Source of the DNA: Archangiaceae bacterium
GTDB lineage: Bacteria > Myxococcota > Myxococcia > Myxococcales > Myxococcaceae
Direction: 5' to 3'
DNA length: 64,000 nt
NCBI GenBank assembly: GCA_016714225.1
Contig: JADJNS010000004.1
Span: 434,001 to 498,000 of the forward strand
Shown: positions 19,609 to 31,700 of the stretch, one piece after another
Numbering within the stretch: position 1 is the stretch's first letter
How the letters are laid out: each line of letters opens with the position of its first letter
Position numbers and translations under genes: made by a program
Notes under the pieces: model-generated
Told to the model about the DNA's origin: nothing
The model's input: only the letters and a program-made list of their open reading frames with translations
Database searches by the model: none

Positions 19609-20691
19609 ATGTCTCCCCGGCAGACCCCGCTCAACGCAGCCCACAGGAAACTTGCAGGCCGGCTGGTCGACTTCGCCGGCTGGGAGATGCCGGTGCAGTA
19701 CACGGGCGTGATCGCCGAGCACGAGGCGGTGCGCACCGCCGCCGGCATCTTCGACGTCTCGCACATGGGCGAGATCGAGTTCAAAGGCCCGGGTGCGCTG
19801 GCCGCGGCCAACGCGCTCATCACCAACGATCTCGCCAAGGCCACCGACGGCCAGGCGGTCTACGCCGGCCTGCTCAACGACCAGGGCGGCTTCGTCGACG
19901 ACGTGGTGGCCTACCGCTTCAGCCCCGAGCACATCTTCATCTGCGTCAACGCCAGCAACGCCGACAAAGACTTCGCGTGGATGAGCGAGCGCGCGCGCGG
20001 CGTGAAGCCGGTAAACCGCTCGAACGATTGGGCGCAGCTGGCGGTGCAGGGCCCCAAGGCGTTCGGCATCGTGCAGCGCCTGTCGCCCAAGCCGCTCGAC
20101 GGGGTGGCGACCTACCGCTTCACCACCGGCCAGGTCGCCGGCATCGAGTGCATCATCTCGCGCACCGGCTACACCGGCGAAGACGGCTTCGAGCTCTACT
20201 GCTCGCCGAAAGACGCCGACAAGCTGTGGTGGGCGATTCTCGAAGGCGGCAAGGCCGACGGCATCGTGCCCGCCGGCCTGGGCGCGCGCGACTCGCTGCG
20301 CACCGAGATGAAGTACGCGCTGTACGGCAACGACATCGACGATTCGCACACCCCGCTCGAGGCCGGCCTGGGGTGGATCGTGAAGATGGACAAGGGCGAC
20401 TTCGTGGGCCGCGCGGTGCTCGAGAAGCAGAAGGCCGAAGGCCTCAAGCGCAAGCTGGTGGGCTTCGAGCTCACCGAGGCCGGCATTCCCCGCGCGCACT
20501 ACCCGATCTTGAAAGACGGGCAGAACGTCGGCGAGGTCACCTCGGGCACCATGGGCCCGTCGGTGAAGAAGGCGGTCGGCATCGGCTACGTGCCCACGGC
20601 GCTGAGCGCCGAGGGCTCGCAGTTTGCCGTCGAGATTCGCGGGCGGCCGGTCGCCGCGCGCGTGGTGAAGACCCCGTTCTACAAGAGGTGA
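19609..20691 (+). CDS. gcvT: Glycine cleavage system T protein (aminomethyltransferase)
   Basis: The 360-residue enzyme transfers the methylene group from lipoyl-bound aminomethyl on GcvH to THF and releases ammonia. The sequence has TPLNAAHRKLAGRLVDFAGWEMPVQY, GIFDVSHMGE, the SRTGYTGEDGFELY motif, LGARDSLRTEMKYALYG and C-terminal GEVTSGTMGPS. Length is typical. gcvH follows after 3 bases. Confidence 0.96.
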   Translation: MSPRQTPLNAAHRKLAGRLVDFAGWEMPVQYTGVIAEHEAVRTAAGIFDVSHMGEIEFKGPGALAAANALITNDLAKATDGQAVYAGLLNDQGGFVDDVVAYRFSPEHIFICVNASNADKDFAWMSERARGVKPVNRSNDWAQLAVQGPKAFGIVQRLSPKPLDGVATYRFTTGQVAGIECIISRTGYTGEDGFELYCSPKDADKLWWAILEGGKADGIVPAGLGARDSLRTEMKYALYGNDIDDSHTPLEAGLGWIVKMDKGDFVGRAVLEKQKAEGLKRKLVGFELTEAGIPRAHYPILKDGQNVGEVTSGTMGPSVKKAVGIGYVPTALSAEGSQFAVEIRGRPVAARVVKTPFYKR

Positions 20692-20694
20692 GGC

Positions 20695-21081
20695 ATGGCT
20701 TCCGGCGAGTACCCGAAAGATCTGAAGTACACCAAGGACCACGAGTGGGCGAAGCAGACCGGCAAGACGGTCGTCGTCGGCGTCACCCACCACGCGCAAG
20801 AAGCGCTGGGTGACGTGGTCTACGTCGAGCTGCCCAAGCTCGGCACTGCAGTGAAGGCCGGAGAGCGCTTCGGCACCATCGAGTCGACCAAGGCGGTCAG
20901 CGATCTGTTCTCGCCCATCACCGGCAAGGTGGTGAAGGTGAACGACGATCTCTCGGGCAACCCGCAGAAGGTCAATCAAGAGCCGTACACCGGCGGGTGG
21001 ATCATCGAGGTCGAGACCACCGGCGCCGAGTTCGACGCCCTGATGGACTCGGCCGCCTACCTCAAGCTGCTGGCGGGCTGA
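20695..21081 (+). CDS. gcvH: Glycine cleavage system H protein
   Basis: This 128-residue lipoyl carrier shuttles the aminomethyl group between GcvP and GcvT. The lipoylation site is Lys66 in IESTKAVSDLFSP. YTKDHEWA near the start and GGWIIEVE near the end are family hallmarks. The ATG at 20695 follows the gcvT stop directly, with AGAGGTGAGG as ribosome binding site. Confidence 0.97.
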   Translation: MASGEYPKDLKYTKDHEWAKQTGKTVVVGVTHHAQEALGDVVYVELPKLGTAVKAGERFGTIESTKAVSDLFSPITGKVVKVNDDLSGNPQKVNQEPYTGGWIIEVETTGAEFDALMDSAAYLKLLAG

Positions 21082-21090
21082 GCGGCCCGC

Positions 21091-22859
21091 TCACTTCTCG
21101 GCGCAGAGCGGGGGCTCGCCGTCGGGCCCCTGCAGCGCCTCGAACGCCGCGTCGATGTCGGCCGAGCCCTCGGGCTCGAGCGGCACGCCCACCACGTAGA
21201 ACGCCGCCCGCCCCCCGCAGAGGGGAATGAGGCGCGCCCGCACCGGGCCAACCACCTCGGGCAGGTCGACTCGGGCCTCTCGCGCAGCGCCGCGCGCCAG
21301 CTGCACCTCTTGCCAACGGTGGTGGGTGCGCAGGGTGATGCCCTTGGGCGGCTTCTTCTTCAGCATGCCCAAGAGAAACCCGTTCACGAAGCCATCGTCG
21401 ATCTTCGCGGTGGGAGCCTCGTCGAGAAACGACGCCACCACCACCGCGCGCGGCGAGCCCACCAGCAGGCTGACCCCCTCGGGCGTCTGCAGCTTGAGGC
21501 CGGGCGCGAACACCGCCTGCATCGCCAGCTTCGGGCTCGACCAGCGGTTGCCTTCGAGGCTGCCCCTGCCGGCCTCGCGGTAGGCCACCGCGCGGGAGAT
21601 CGCCGGCACCGTCTGGGGCCCGAACGGCGGCGCTCGGGCTTGTCGAGCGCCACCGGCGCCGAGGCGGCCAGCGCTTCGGCGCGCTGCCGGTCGGGGCCGG
21701 TCGCCAGCACGTACAGCCCGCGCTCGCCCGAGATGGCGGTGTTCTTCGGGTCGCGGCCGAAGCAGACCACCAGGCCGGGCAGGGTGGCGCGTACCTGGGT
21801 GTCGGTGAGCCGCGGGTCGAAGGCGAGCTCCCAGGTCAAGGTGCCGTCGCTCCCCAGCACGAAGCGATCGTCGCGGTAGGCGTCGAGCAGGCCCGAGAGC
21901 ACCTTGGAGATCATCGGACCGTACTCGGGCTCGCGCTGGGCGCACTGCGCCACCATGGCGCGCAAGAGCAGCGCTCCGCCGTGACGGGTGCCGTCTGCGA
22001 AGGGCACCAGCCGCTCAGGGCCTCCGTCGAGCCACCGCTGCGGCTCGAAGATTGCGTCGGTGCGCTGGGGCGGGTGCGCCAGCACCTGCTCGACCAGCGG
22101 CAGGCCTCCGGCGCGGTACACGTCGGCGATGAAGCGCTGCCCGCGCAGGTAGGGGAAGGTGAAGAGCGCCTGCAGGGTCGGGGTCGCCGCGAGCAGGCGC
22201 TCTGACCCGCTCAGCTCGAGCTGCTGGGCGTCGGTGACGGTGGTCGACACCAGCCGGGTGCGCTCGACCGCGCGCACCGGCGGCACCCGCTTGCGCGCGG
22301 CGACGGTGAGCAGCGCGGTGAGGGTGGCATCACCTTCGAGCACCGCGCGTTGGGCGAGCGCCTGCTCGTACGAGGTGACCGGGTGCCTCACGTGCCATTG
22401 GTCCTGCAGCACGTGGCCGAGCTCGTGGGCGGTCAAGGTGAGCACCGTGTCGTCGTCGAGCCCGTCGGCGAGCTGCGGCGGCAGCACCCGCCGCACGAAC
22501 ATGGTGTGCCGGTCGAAGTCGTAGAACGCGACGATCTGCTCGTCGAGCACCGCGCGCACCCTGGCCTGGGCGCCGGCCCCCGCCAGCTTCCCGTCGAGGC
22601 CCCCCAGCGCGCGCAGGGTGGCCTCGATCTCCTGGCCCAGCCCGGCGCCCTGGGCGCGGCCCAGCTCGACGTACCGGTCGACGAACTCGACCTCGTCGAG
22701 CACCACCAGCTCGAAGTCGCGCAGCCGGGGCACCCCGCGCGCCGCCGCCACCTCGCCGGCCAGCCCGCGAATGCCGTCGTGCCAGGCGCCCGTCGCGACC
22801 GGTGGAGCATGAGCACAGCTGAACGCAGCGAGTACCGCGACCCGCCATGGCGCGCGCAT
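21091..22859 (-). pseudogene. Frameshifted HExxH metalloprotease-like lipoprotein gene
   Basis: From ATG 22859 the frame encodes a lipoprotein-like signal (VAVLAAFSC), a zinc motif HELGH at 145-149 and a downstream LEGDAT Glu, as in gluzincin-type peptidases. Coherent sequence continues to about base 21640 (PVALDKPE) and then degenerates. The adjacent frame takes over at PPFGPQTVPAISRAV and stays coherent to the stop at 21091. The two halves together would give about 588 residues, so a single base appears to be missing near 21625-21645 in a GCGCCGCCG stretch. A true mutation, an assembly error or a -1 frameshift are all possible. The gene is antisense between gcvH and gcvP. Confidence 0.7.
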
Positions 22860-22905
22860 CGGTGTGTTGTAGCGCAGACCCTTTGCGACCGGCGCGCCCC
22901 GCGCT

Positions 22906-25785
22906 ATGGGAACCACCGCCATGCTCGAGCACGTCGACACGTTTCCCCGCCGCCACATCGGACCTGATTCTCGCGACACCGAAGAGATGCTGAAGATCGT
23001 CGGCCTCTCGTCGCTCGACGACCTGGTCGAGAAGACCGTGCCCAGGTCGATTCGCCTCGGCCGCGCGATGAAGCTGCCCGCCGCGAAGGGCGAGCACGAG
23101 GTGCTGGCCGAGCTGCGCGCCATCGCCGACAAGAACCAGGTGTTCCGCTCGATGATCGGCTGCGGGTACCACGACACCATCACCCCGGGCGTGATTCTGC
23201 GGAACATCTTGCTCAACCCGGGCTGGTACACCCAGTACACCCCCTACCAGGCCGAGATCGCCCAGGGCCGGCTCGAGGCGCTCCTCAACTTCCAGACCAT
23301 GGTGGCTGATCTCACCGGGCTGCCGGTCGCCAACGTCTCGCTTCTCGACGAGGGCACTGCGGCCGCCGAGGCGATGCACCTGATGCACGCGGTGGTGCCC
23401 GACACCGACGGCAAGGCGTTCTTCGTCAGCGACCGCTGCCACCCCCAGACCATCGCGGTGGTGCAGACGCGGGCGAAGCCGCTGGGCATCGAGGTGGTGG
23501 TCGCCGACCACCGCAGCTTCGACCCGGCCGCGAAGAAGATCTTCGGCGCGGTGATTCAGTACCCGGCCACCGACGGTGGAGTGCACGACGACCGCGCCTT
23601 CATCGAGAAGTGCCACGCCGCCGGCGCCAAGGTGTGCGCCGCCGCCGATCTGCTCTCGCTGTGCCTGCTCACCCCTCCGGGTGAGCTCGGCGCCGACGTG
23701 GTGGTGGGCAGCGCCCAGCGCTTCGGGGTGCCGATGGGCTTCGGCGGCCCGCACGCGGCGTTCTTCGCCACTAAGGCAGAGTTCGCTCGCCAGATGCCCG
23801 GCCGGCTGATCGGCGTCAGTCAAGACGCCAGCGGCAAGATGGCGCTGCGCATGGCGCTGCAGACCCGCGAGCAGCACATTCGCCGCGAGAAGGCGACCTC
23901 GAACATCTGCACCGCGCAGGTGCTGCTGGCGGTGATGGCCGGCATGTACGCGGTGTACCACGGGCCCCAAGGCCTCAAGAGCATCGCCACCCGGGTGCAT
24001 GATCTCACCCGCACCCTCGCCAAGGGCCTCGAGAAGCTGGGCCACAAGCTGCGCCACCCCGGCTACTTCGACACCCTGTGCGTCGAGTTCCCCGACGCCA
24101 AGGTCGCCGACGGCGTCGAGGTGGCGGCGCGCAGCAAGCGCATCAACCTGCGCCGGCTCGGCCCCAACGCGCTGGGCGTGGCGCTCGACGAGACCGTCGA
24201 CGCGGCCGAGCTCGACACGCTCTTTCAAGTGTTCGCCGGCGGCAAGAAGGTCGACTTCACCGCGGCGCAGCTCGCCGCGCCCGGCTCGGCGGTGCCCGAG
24301 GGCCTGCGCCGCAAGAGCGCGTACCTGGGCCACCCGGTGTTCAACACCCACCACTCCGAGAGCGAGATGCTGCGGTACATCCGCACGCTCGAGTCGAGAG
24401 ATCTCTCGCTCACCCACTCGATGATCCCGCTGGGCTCGTGCACCATGAAGCTCAACGCCACCAGCGAGATGGAGCCCGTCACCTGGCCCGAGTTCGGCCG
24501 CCTGCACCCGTTCGCCCCGAGCAACCAGACCGCAGGCTACGCCGAGGTGTTTCAGACCCTCGAGTCGTACCTGAACGAGATCACCGGCTTCGCCGGCTGC
24601 TCGCTGATGCCGAACGCCGGCAGCCAGGGCGAGTACGCGGGCCTGCTGGTGATTCGCGCGTACCACGAGAAGCGCGGGCAGGGTCACCGCGACATCTGCC
24701 TCATTCCCCAGTCGGCGCACGGCACCAACCCCGCCTCGGCGGTGATGGCCGGCTACCGGGTGGTGGTGGTGAAGACCGATCAGCACGGCAACGTCGACGT
24801 CGCCGACCTGAAGGCCCGCGCCGCCGAGCACAAAGACAAGCTCGCCGCGCTGATGATCACGTACCCCTCGACGCACGGCGTGTTCGAAGAGTCGGTGCGC
24901 GAGCTGTGCGAGGTGACGCACGCGAACGGCGGCCAGGTCTACATGGACGGCGCGAACATGAACGCGCAGGTCGGCCTGTGCCGGCCGGGCGACTTCGGCC
25001 CCGACGTCTGCCACCTCAACCTGCACAAGACCTTCTGTATCCCCCACGGCGGTGGCGGCCCCGGCATGGGCCCCATCTGCGTGGCGAAGCACCTGGTCGA
25101 CTTTCTGCCCACCCACCCGCTGGTGAAGACCGGCGGCCAGAGCGGCACCGGGCCGATCAGCGCCGCGCCCTGGGGCAGCGCCAGCATTCTCCTCATCTCG
25201 TGGATGTACATTCGCATGATGGGGCCCGAGGGGCTGACCCACGCCACCAAGCTGGCCATGCTCAACGCCAACTACATCGCCAAGCGGCTCGAACACCACT
25301 ACCCGACGCTGTACCGGGGTGAGCACGGCACCGTCGCCCACGAGTGCATCTTGGACCCGCGCGGCCTGAAGAACACCGCCGGCATCGAGGTCGAAGACAT
25401 CGCGAAGCGCTTGATGGACTACGGCTTCCACGCTCCGACGGTGTCCTTCCCCGTCAGCGGCACGCTGATGGTCGAGCCCACCGAGAGCGAGCCCAAGGCC
25501 GAGCTCGATCGCTTCATCGATGCGCTGGTGGCGATTCGCGACGAGATTCGCGACATCGAGTCGGGCAAGCAGCCGCGCGAGAACAACGTGCTCAAGAACG
25601 CGCCGCACACCGCCGAGATCTGCACCGCCGACGAGTGGTCGCGGCCGTACTCGCGCCAGGTCGCCGCGTTTCCCAACCCGGCGGTGCGCCACCGCAAGTT
25701 CTGGCCGTTCGTCAGCCGGGTGAACAACGTGCTCGGCGATCGCAAGCTGGTCTGCAGCTGCCCGCCGATCGAAGAGTACGCCTGA
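22906..25785 (+). CDS. gcvP: Glycine dehydrogenase (decarboxylating), GcvP
   Basis: This 959-residue PLP enzyme decarboxylates glycine and loads GcvH. The N-terminal FPRRHIGP, the central TMKLNATSEM segment and the PLP-Lys motif NLHKTFCIPHGGGGPG (Lys708) are all present. The single-chain length matches the fused P-protein, not the split alpha/beta form. The ATG at 22906 is used; ATG 22921 would remove five residues. It is separated from gcvTH by the antisense broken gene, so it probably has its own promoter. Confidence 0.96.
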   Translation: MGTTAMLEHVDTFPRRHIGPDSRDTEEMLKIVGLSSLDDLVEKTVPRSIRLGRAMKLPAAKGEHEVLAELRAIADKNQVFRSMIGCGYHDTITPGVILRNILLNPGWYTQYTPYQAEIAQGRLEALLNFQTMVADLTGLPVANVSLLDEGTAAAEAMHLMHAVVPDTDGKAFFVSDRCHPQTIAVVQTRAKPLGIEVVVADHRSFDPAAKKIFGAVIQYPATDGGVHDDRAFIEKCHAAGAKVCAAADLLSLCLLTPPGELGADVVVGSAQRFGVPMGFGGPHAAFFATKAEFARQMPGRLIGVSQDASGKMALRMALQTREQHIRREKATSNICTAQVLLAVMAGMYAVYHGPQGLKSIATRVHDLTRTLAKGLEKLGHKLRHPGYFDTLCVEFPDAKVADGVEVAARSKRINLRRLGPNALGVALDETVDAAELDTLFQVFAGGKKVDFTAAQLAAPGSAVPEGLRRKSAYLGHPVFNTHHSESEMLRYIRTLESRDLSLTHSMIPLGSCTMKLNATSEMEPVTWPEFGRLHPFAPSNQTAGYAEVFQTLESYLNEITGFAGCSLMPNAGSQGEYAGLLVIRAYHEKRGQGHRDICLIPQSAHGTNPASAVMAGYRVVVVKTDQHGNVDVADLKARAAEHKDKLAALMITYPSTHGVFEESVRELCEVTHANGGQVYMDGANMNAQVGLCRPGDFGPDVCHLNLHKTFCIPHGGGGPGMGPICVAKHLVDFLPTHPLVKTGGQSGTGPISAAPWGSASILLISWMYIRMMGPEGLTHATKLAMLNANYIAKRLEHHYPTLYRGEHGTVAHECILDPRGLKNTAGIEVEDIAKRLMDYGFHAPTVSFPVSGTLMVEPTESEPKAELDRFIDALVAIRDEIRDIESGKQPRENNVLKNAPHTAEICTADEWSRPYSRQVAAFPNPAVRHRKFWPFVSRVNNVLGDRKLVCSCPPIEEYA

Positions 25786-25797
25786 CGCGGCCTTCTT

Positions 25798-28700
25798 CTA
25801 GAAGCGCACCGAGACGCCCGCCGCGCCCAGCATCGCGAAGATGACCGAGCCCGCGGCCGGGTAGACCTCTCCCGCCACGCGCGCGTTCAGCCCGAAGTGA
25901 TCATTGAGCGCAAATTCGAAGCCCGCGGTCACGCCGCCGCCGTACAGCCCCGCGCCGGGAAAAGCGGTGCCGCGAATGCCCAGGTCGATGCGGGTGCGCG
26001 CGTCGAGCAGCGCCCAGGTGAAGGTGATGCGCGCCCCGGGGCTCGGAGCGATCACCACCCCGGCCGCCAGCTCGAGCCGCCCGCGCCGGAAGGTGAGGTC
26101 GACCTGCGCGCCCACCGAGCCGCGCTTGCCCGCCACCGACAGCGGCTGCCACCCCAGCACCGCCGCCGCCGCGAGCCCGAAGCGCGAGGGCGTCTCTTCG
26201 GCCACGGTCAGCGTCGCCGGAGGCTCGGGCTTCGGCCGCGCCGCCCAGCGCTCGGCCTCGGGCGAGGGCAGGCTCTCGCCGTAGCCGTCGAGCGTCTGCT
26301 GGGTCGCCCGCCAGATCGCCTCGAGCAGCGCGTTGGGCGACTTCGCCTGCACCGACGCGCGCGCGGTCACCTTGCTGCGCGCCGCTTCGACCAGGCGGGT
26401 CGAGACCAGGTAGCTGTCGCCCACCTTGCCCACGCTGCCCAGCATCACGAAGTCGGTGCCCAGCGCGTTGGCCAGCTCGGACATGCAGCTGGTGTCGTCG
26501 GAGCACCCCAAGAGCTGCTTCTGCCGCTCGATGCCGAGCATCGCCGCGATGTCTTTCGACGACACCACGATGAACGCCTGGCGCGAGTCGATCGCGGTCA
26601 CCATCATGTCGCTGAACGCCGCCGCGTCGAGCCGCTCGCCCTGCGCGGTGACGTCGACCTCGATCACCGCCACGGTGGGCTTGCGCTTCACGGCGGGCGC
26701 CGGGGGCGCCGCCGGCGCAGGCCGGGCGGTGGGCCCCGGCTCGACCGGCTTCGGCTCGGGCGCCGGCTCGACCACCGCCGCAGGCGTCGCCGGCGCCGGC
26801 GTCGTCACCGCCGCAGGGGCCGGCGCTTTCTTCTTCTTCGGCTTGGCGGCCGCCGCGCTCGCCAGCGAGGCGACGAGCAGCACCGCCAGCGTCACGCTGC
26901 CGCCGAAGCGGCCCCACCGCCGGCGCCGCAGCGCCAGCAGCGCCAGGCCCAGCAGGCCGAAGCCGGGCGCGCCCGACTGGCAGCCGCACGACCAGCCGTT
27001 GGCCGCCGGCCGCTCGCGCGCCGGCACCACCGAGCCGCCGCCGCCCACCACCGTCACGTGCGCCACCGCGGTGTTGCCCAGCGAGTCGGTCACCTGCACG
27101 TCGTCGGTCACGTTGCCGGTCGCGCCCGCCGCGTAGGCGCCGCTCGCCGGGACGATGCTTCCGCCCGACGCGTTGGTCGACAACGCCCACGCGTAGCCCT
27201 GGCCGCTGCCGCCGGTGACGTTGAAGGTCTGCGTGCCGCCTGCCGCCACCTCGGCGCTGCGCGGAGAGATGGTCAGGCCGTCGCCCACCATCACCATCAC
27301 CGTGGCCACCGCGCTGACCGAGTCGCGCACCTGCACCAGGTCGACGGTGTTGCCCACCGGGCCCGCCGCGTACGCGCCGCTCTGCGCGTCGATGCTGCCG
27401 CCCGAGCCGCTGCCTGCGGCCAGCGAGAACGCGTACCCCATGCCCGAGCCGCCCATCGCGGTGAAGGTCTGGGTGCCGCGCGGCGACAGGCTCAGGGTGT
27501 TGGGGCTCAGGCGCAAGGCGTCTTTCACCGTCACCACCGTGGTGGCCACGTTGCCCAGCACGTCGGTCACCTGCACCGTGTCGGTGGTGCCGCCGCGCGA
27601 GCCGGCCACGTACCGACCGGTCTGCATGTCCAGCGTGGCGCCCGAGCCGTTGGAGATCAGCCGCCAGTCGTTGCCCCCGCCGCCGCCCATCGCCACGAAG
27701 CCGACCGTCTCGAGCGGCACCACGGTGGGGTTGGCCGGGGTGATCGCGATCGCCGCGCCCACCAGCACCTGGGCGGTGCCCGAGTTGCCCAGCGAGTCGA
27801 CCACCAGCACCTCGTCGACCACGCTGGCGGTGCCGCCCGCGCGGTACAGCCCGTTCGAGGGGCTCAAGGTCGCGCCCGAGCGGTTCGCGGTCAGCGTCCA
27901 CGTGAAGCCGCTCTCGCTACCGCCGTTGGCCAGCAGCTGCAATGTGCCGCGCGGGGCCACCGTGCCGGCGTCGGGGGTGATGCTGATGCCGGGGCGCACC
28001 GTGATCGCCAGCTGCGCGCTGTTGCCCAGCGAGTCGCGCACCTCGACGGTGTCGACCACCGCCCCGGTCGCGCCCGCGCGGTACACCCCGGTGCCGGGGT
28101 TCAAGGTGCCGGTCGAGGCGTTGGTGACGAAGCTCCACGCGTAGCCGACGCGGCTGCCGCCGTCGGCGGCGAGCGGCTGGGTGTCGCGCGGGGCGATGCT
28201 GAGCGGCGACGGCGAGATCGTCAGGCCCGGCGTCACCGTGACGGTGGCGGTGCCGGCGTTGCCCAGCGAGTCGGTCGCGATCACCGTGTCGGTCACCGCT
28301 CCGGTCGCGCCGGCGAGGTACGCGCCGCCGTCGACGGTCGCTCCAGAGCCGTTCGGCATCACCGACCAGGTGAAGCCCAGGTTGGTGCCGCCTGCCGCGA
28401 CGAAGGTCTGCGCGCCGCGCGGGGGCAGGGTGACGCTCACCGGCGTCAGCGTGACCCCCGGCTTCACCGTGAGGGTCGCGGTGGCGGTGTTGTTCAGCGA
28501 GTCGCGCAGCTGAACGACGTCGGTCACGCCGCCCAGGGGGCCCGCCACGTACGCCTGGGTCGCCGGGTTGAACGTCGCGCCCGAGGCGTTGGTGAGCAGC
28601 GACCACACGTAGCCGGCCTGCGAGCCGCCGCTGCCGGTGAGCTGCAGCGCCTCGCGGGGCGCCACCATCACCGCGCCGGGGCTCACCGCCAGCGCGTTGG

Positions 28701-31700
28701 TGACGGTGATGTTCACGGTGGCGGTGTTGCCCAGCGAGTCGGTGACCCGCACCACGTCGGTGCCCATCTGGGTGCCAGCGCGGTAGCTGCCGTCGCCCGC
28801 GCCCACCGTCGGCGAGCCCGAGCCCGCGGTGGCGATCGACCACGCGTAGCCGGTGCCGCTGCCGAGGGTGGCGGTGAACGCGATGGTGCCCGAGGGCGGC
28901 GTCGACGCTGACGCCGGCGCGATGGAGATCTGGGGCCCCACCGCGACGTTCACGGTGGCGGTGTTGCCCAGCGAGTCGGTGACGCGCACCAGGTCATTGG
29001 CCGGGCCGTTGGGGCCCGCGGTGTACGCGCCGCCCGGGGTCACCATGCCGCCGCTGGGCAGGCTGGGCCCGGTGAAGGTGAAGCCCGAGCCGCTGCCGCC
29101 CATCGCGGTGAAGCCCTGGGTGCCGCGCGGGGGCAGCGCCGCCGAGCCGGGGCTGATGCTCACCCCGGCGCCGACGGTGATGCTCACGCTCGCGCTGTTG
29201 CCGAGCGAGTCGCGCGCCTCGGCGATGTCGGTCACCCCGCCGGTGGCTCCGGCGCGGTAGCTGCCCGCGTCGACGTCGCCTCCCGACGCGTTCGAGGTGA
29301 GGCGCCAGGTGAAGCCCGCGTTGCTGCCGCCCATCGCCGTGAAGCTGAGCGTGCCCCGCGGCGGAGCGCTGCCGCCGTTCGGGGCGATGCTCACTCCGGG
29401 GCCGACGGTGACGTTGGCGGTGGCGGTGTTGCTCAGCGAGTCGGTGGCCTGCACCACGTCGGTGACGTTGGGGGTGGCCCCTGCGGTGTACTGGCCGGTG
29501 CCCGCGCCGATGGTCGCTCCCGAGGGGCTCTGGCTCAGCGCGTAGACGATGCCGGTGGCGCTGCCGCCGGTGGTGGTGAAGGTCTGGGCGCCGCGCGGCG
29601 GCACGGTGGCGCTCAGCGGGCTCAGCGCCAGCGAGGCGGTGACGTTCAGGGTGAGGGTGCCCACGTTGCCCAGCGAGTCGGTGCAACGCACCACGTCGGC
29701 CACGCTGCCGGTGGGCCCCGCCTGGTACGCGCCGGCCGGGGTGAGCGAGCCCCCCGAGGCGTTGGTGACGTACGAGAAGACGTAGCCCATCGCCGAGCCG
29801 CCGCCGGCGGTGAGGGTGCGCGTGTCGCGCGGCGCGACGGTGGTCGACGCGGTCGAGATGAACACCCCCGGGCCGATGGAGAGCCGGGTCTGCCCGACCG
29901 CACCCGCCGAGTCGGTGCAGGTGACGAGGTCGACGGTGTTGCCGGTGCTGCCCGCCACGTAGGCCCCGGTGCCCGGCGTGAACGTCGCGCTCGACTGGTT
30001 CTGCGCCAGCGCCAGGGTGTACGGCCCGCCCGCGCCCCCGCTGCAGGTGAAGGTGAGCGCGGTGCGCGGGGGGATCATCGAGTTGCCTGGCGACAGGGTC
30101 GGGTCGGGGTTGTGCACCACGGTGAGATCGGCGACGTCGCGCTCGCTCGGCACGTCGGGGCTCAGCGTCGCCGCGAGCGTGTCGTCGAAGTCGAGCTTGA
30201 GCCACACCCAGCGCACGTTCGAGCCGGTCAGGCTGGTGGCGCTGCCCACGGGTATGAGCCCCTTCGAGATCCGCGGGCCGAACACCCCGCTCGGTGAGGC
30301 GACCCGGTAGTCGAGGCTCACCGAGCCCTTGAGCGCCGTGCCGTTGGGGGTGATCGACACCAGGGTGCTGGGCACCGAGAGATCGACGAGCTTCGAGTAG
30401 CTGCCCTTCGAGGGCGCGGCGCGCAGGTCGACCGAGCGCACCGCGATCTGCGGGCTGCCGAAGTACCCACCGGTGACGAACAGGCGGCCCTGCGCGAGCG
30501 CACCCGAGCAGTCAGAGACGCCGTTCGGCAGATCTCCCAGCCACCGAAACGCGCCCAGGTTGCCGTTGACGTCGAAGGGGGCCGCCAGCACCCCGGCATA
30601 CGGCGGGCTCGCGGGGCCGCCGCCCGCCAGGTAGAGGTAGCCGTCGCGCACCGCCGCCACCTGGGCGGCCAGCCGAAACGGCAGCGTGCCGGCCCGGGTG
30701 AAGGGGCCCACGGTTCCATCGGCGTTGATCGCCGCCGCCTGCACGTCGGTGGCGCCCGTGCCGCCGACGTTGCCAGCCACCACGTACAGCCGGCCGCCGT
30801 ACGCCAGCAGGCGGTGCTGGTAGCGCGCGGTGGTGAACGAGGTGGTGGGGGTGAACGCGCCCAGCGAGCCGTCGGCGTTGATCGACGCGACGTACACGTC
30901 GTTGGTCAGGGCCGCGCCCGTGCCCCCCTCGCTGCCTCCCGCCACGTAGAGCCTGCCGTTCCACGCGGTGGCGGCGAGCCCGCTGCGCGCGGTGGGGAGC
31001 GGCGTGGTGCCGGTGAACACGCCCAGCGTGCCGTCGGCGTTTATGGGCGCGACCTGCACGTCGCTGAGCGTCGCACCCGCGTTCTCTCCGCCGAGCACGT
31101 AGAAGAAGTCGCGGTACGCCACCGCGGCCGGGCCGCTGCGCGCGCCCGAGTAGGCAGACGTCTGGTTGAACGACGAGAGCACGCCCCCGGGCTGCACCGA
31201 GGCGAAGGCCACCTCGGCGCCGGTGGGGTTGCCCCCGGTCACGTAGAGGCGATCGCGGTAGGCCACGGTGTCGTGGCCGTAGCGCGCCGACGGCAGCGCC
31301 ACCGCCAGCGTGAGCGGGTTCGCGACGCCGGTCAGCGTGCCCAGCGTCAGCGCGTACACGCTGTTGGTCTCGCTGAACGTGCTGCCGTCGGTGCCGCCCA
31401 GCAGGTGCAGGCCGGTGCTGCCGGCCACCAGCGCGGCGCCCGAGCGCGCCGAGGGCGGTGAGGCCACCGTCACGAACGTGCCCAGCGAGCCGTCGGCGTT
31501 GATGGGCGCCGAGACGATCGCGGTGGTCGCGCCTACGCCGGCCACGTAGAGGTGGCCCTCGAGCACGGTCGCCGACACGCCCTGCGCCGCCGACGGCAGC
31601 GGCGTCGTCGAGGTGAATGCTCCCAGGGCGCCGGTGGTGGGGTCGATGGTCGCCACCTGAATGTCGGCGGTCGAGCCGCCCATGGTCTGCCCGCCGATGA

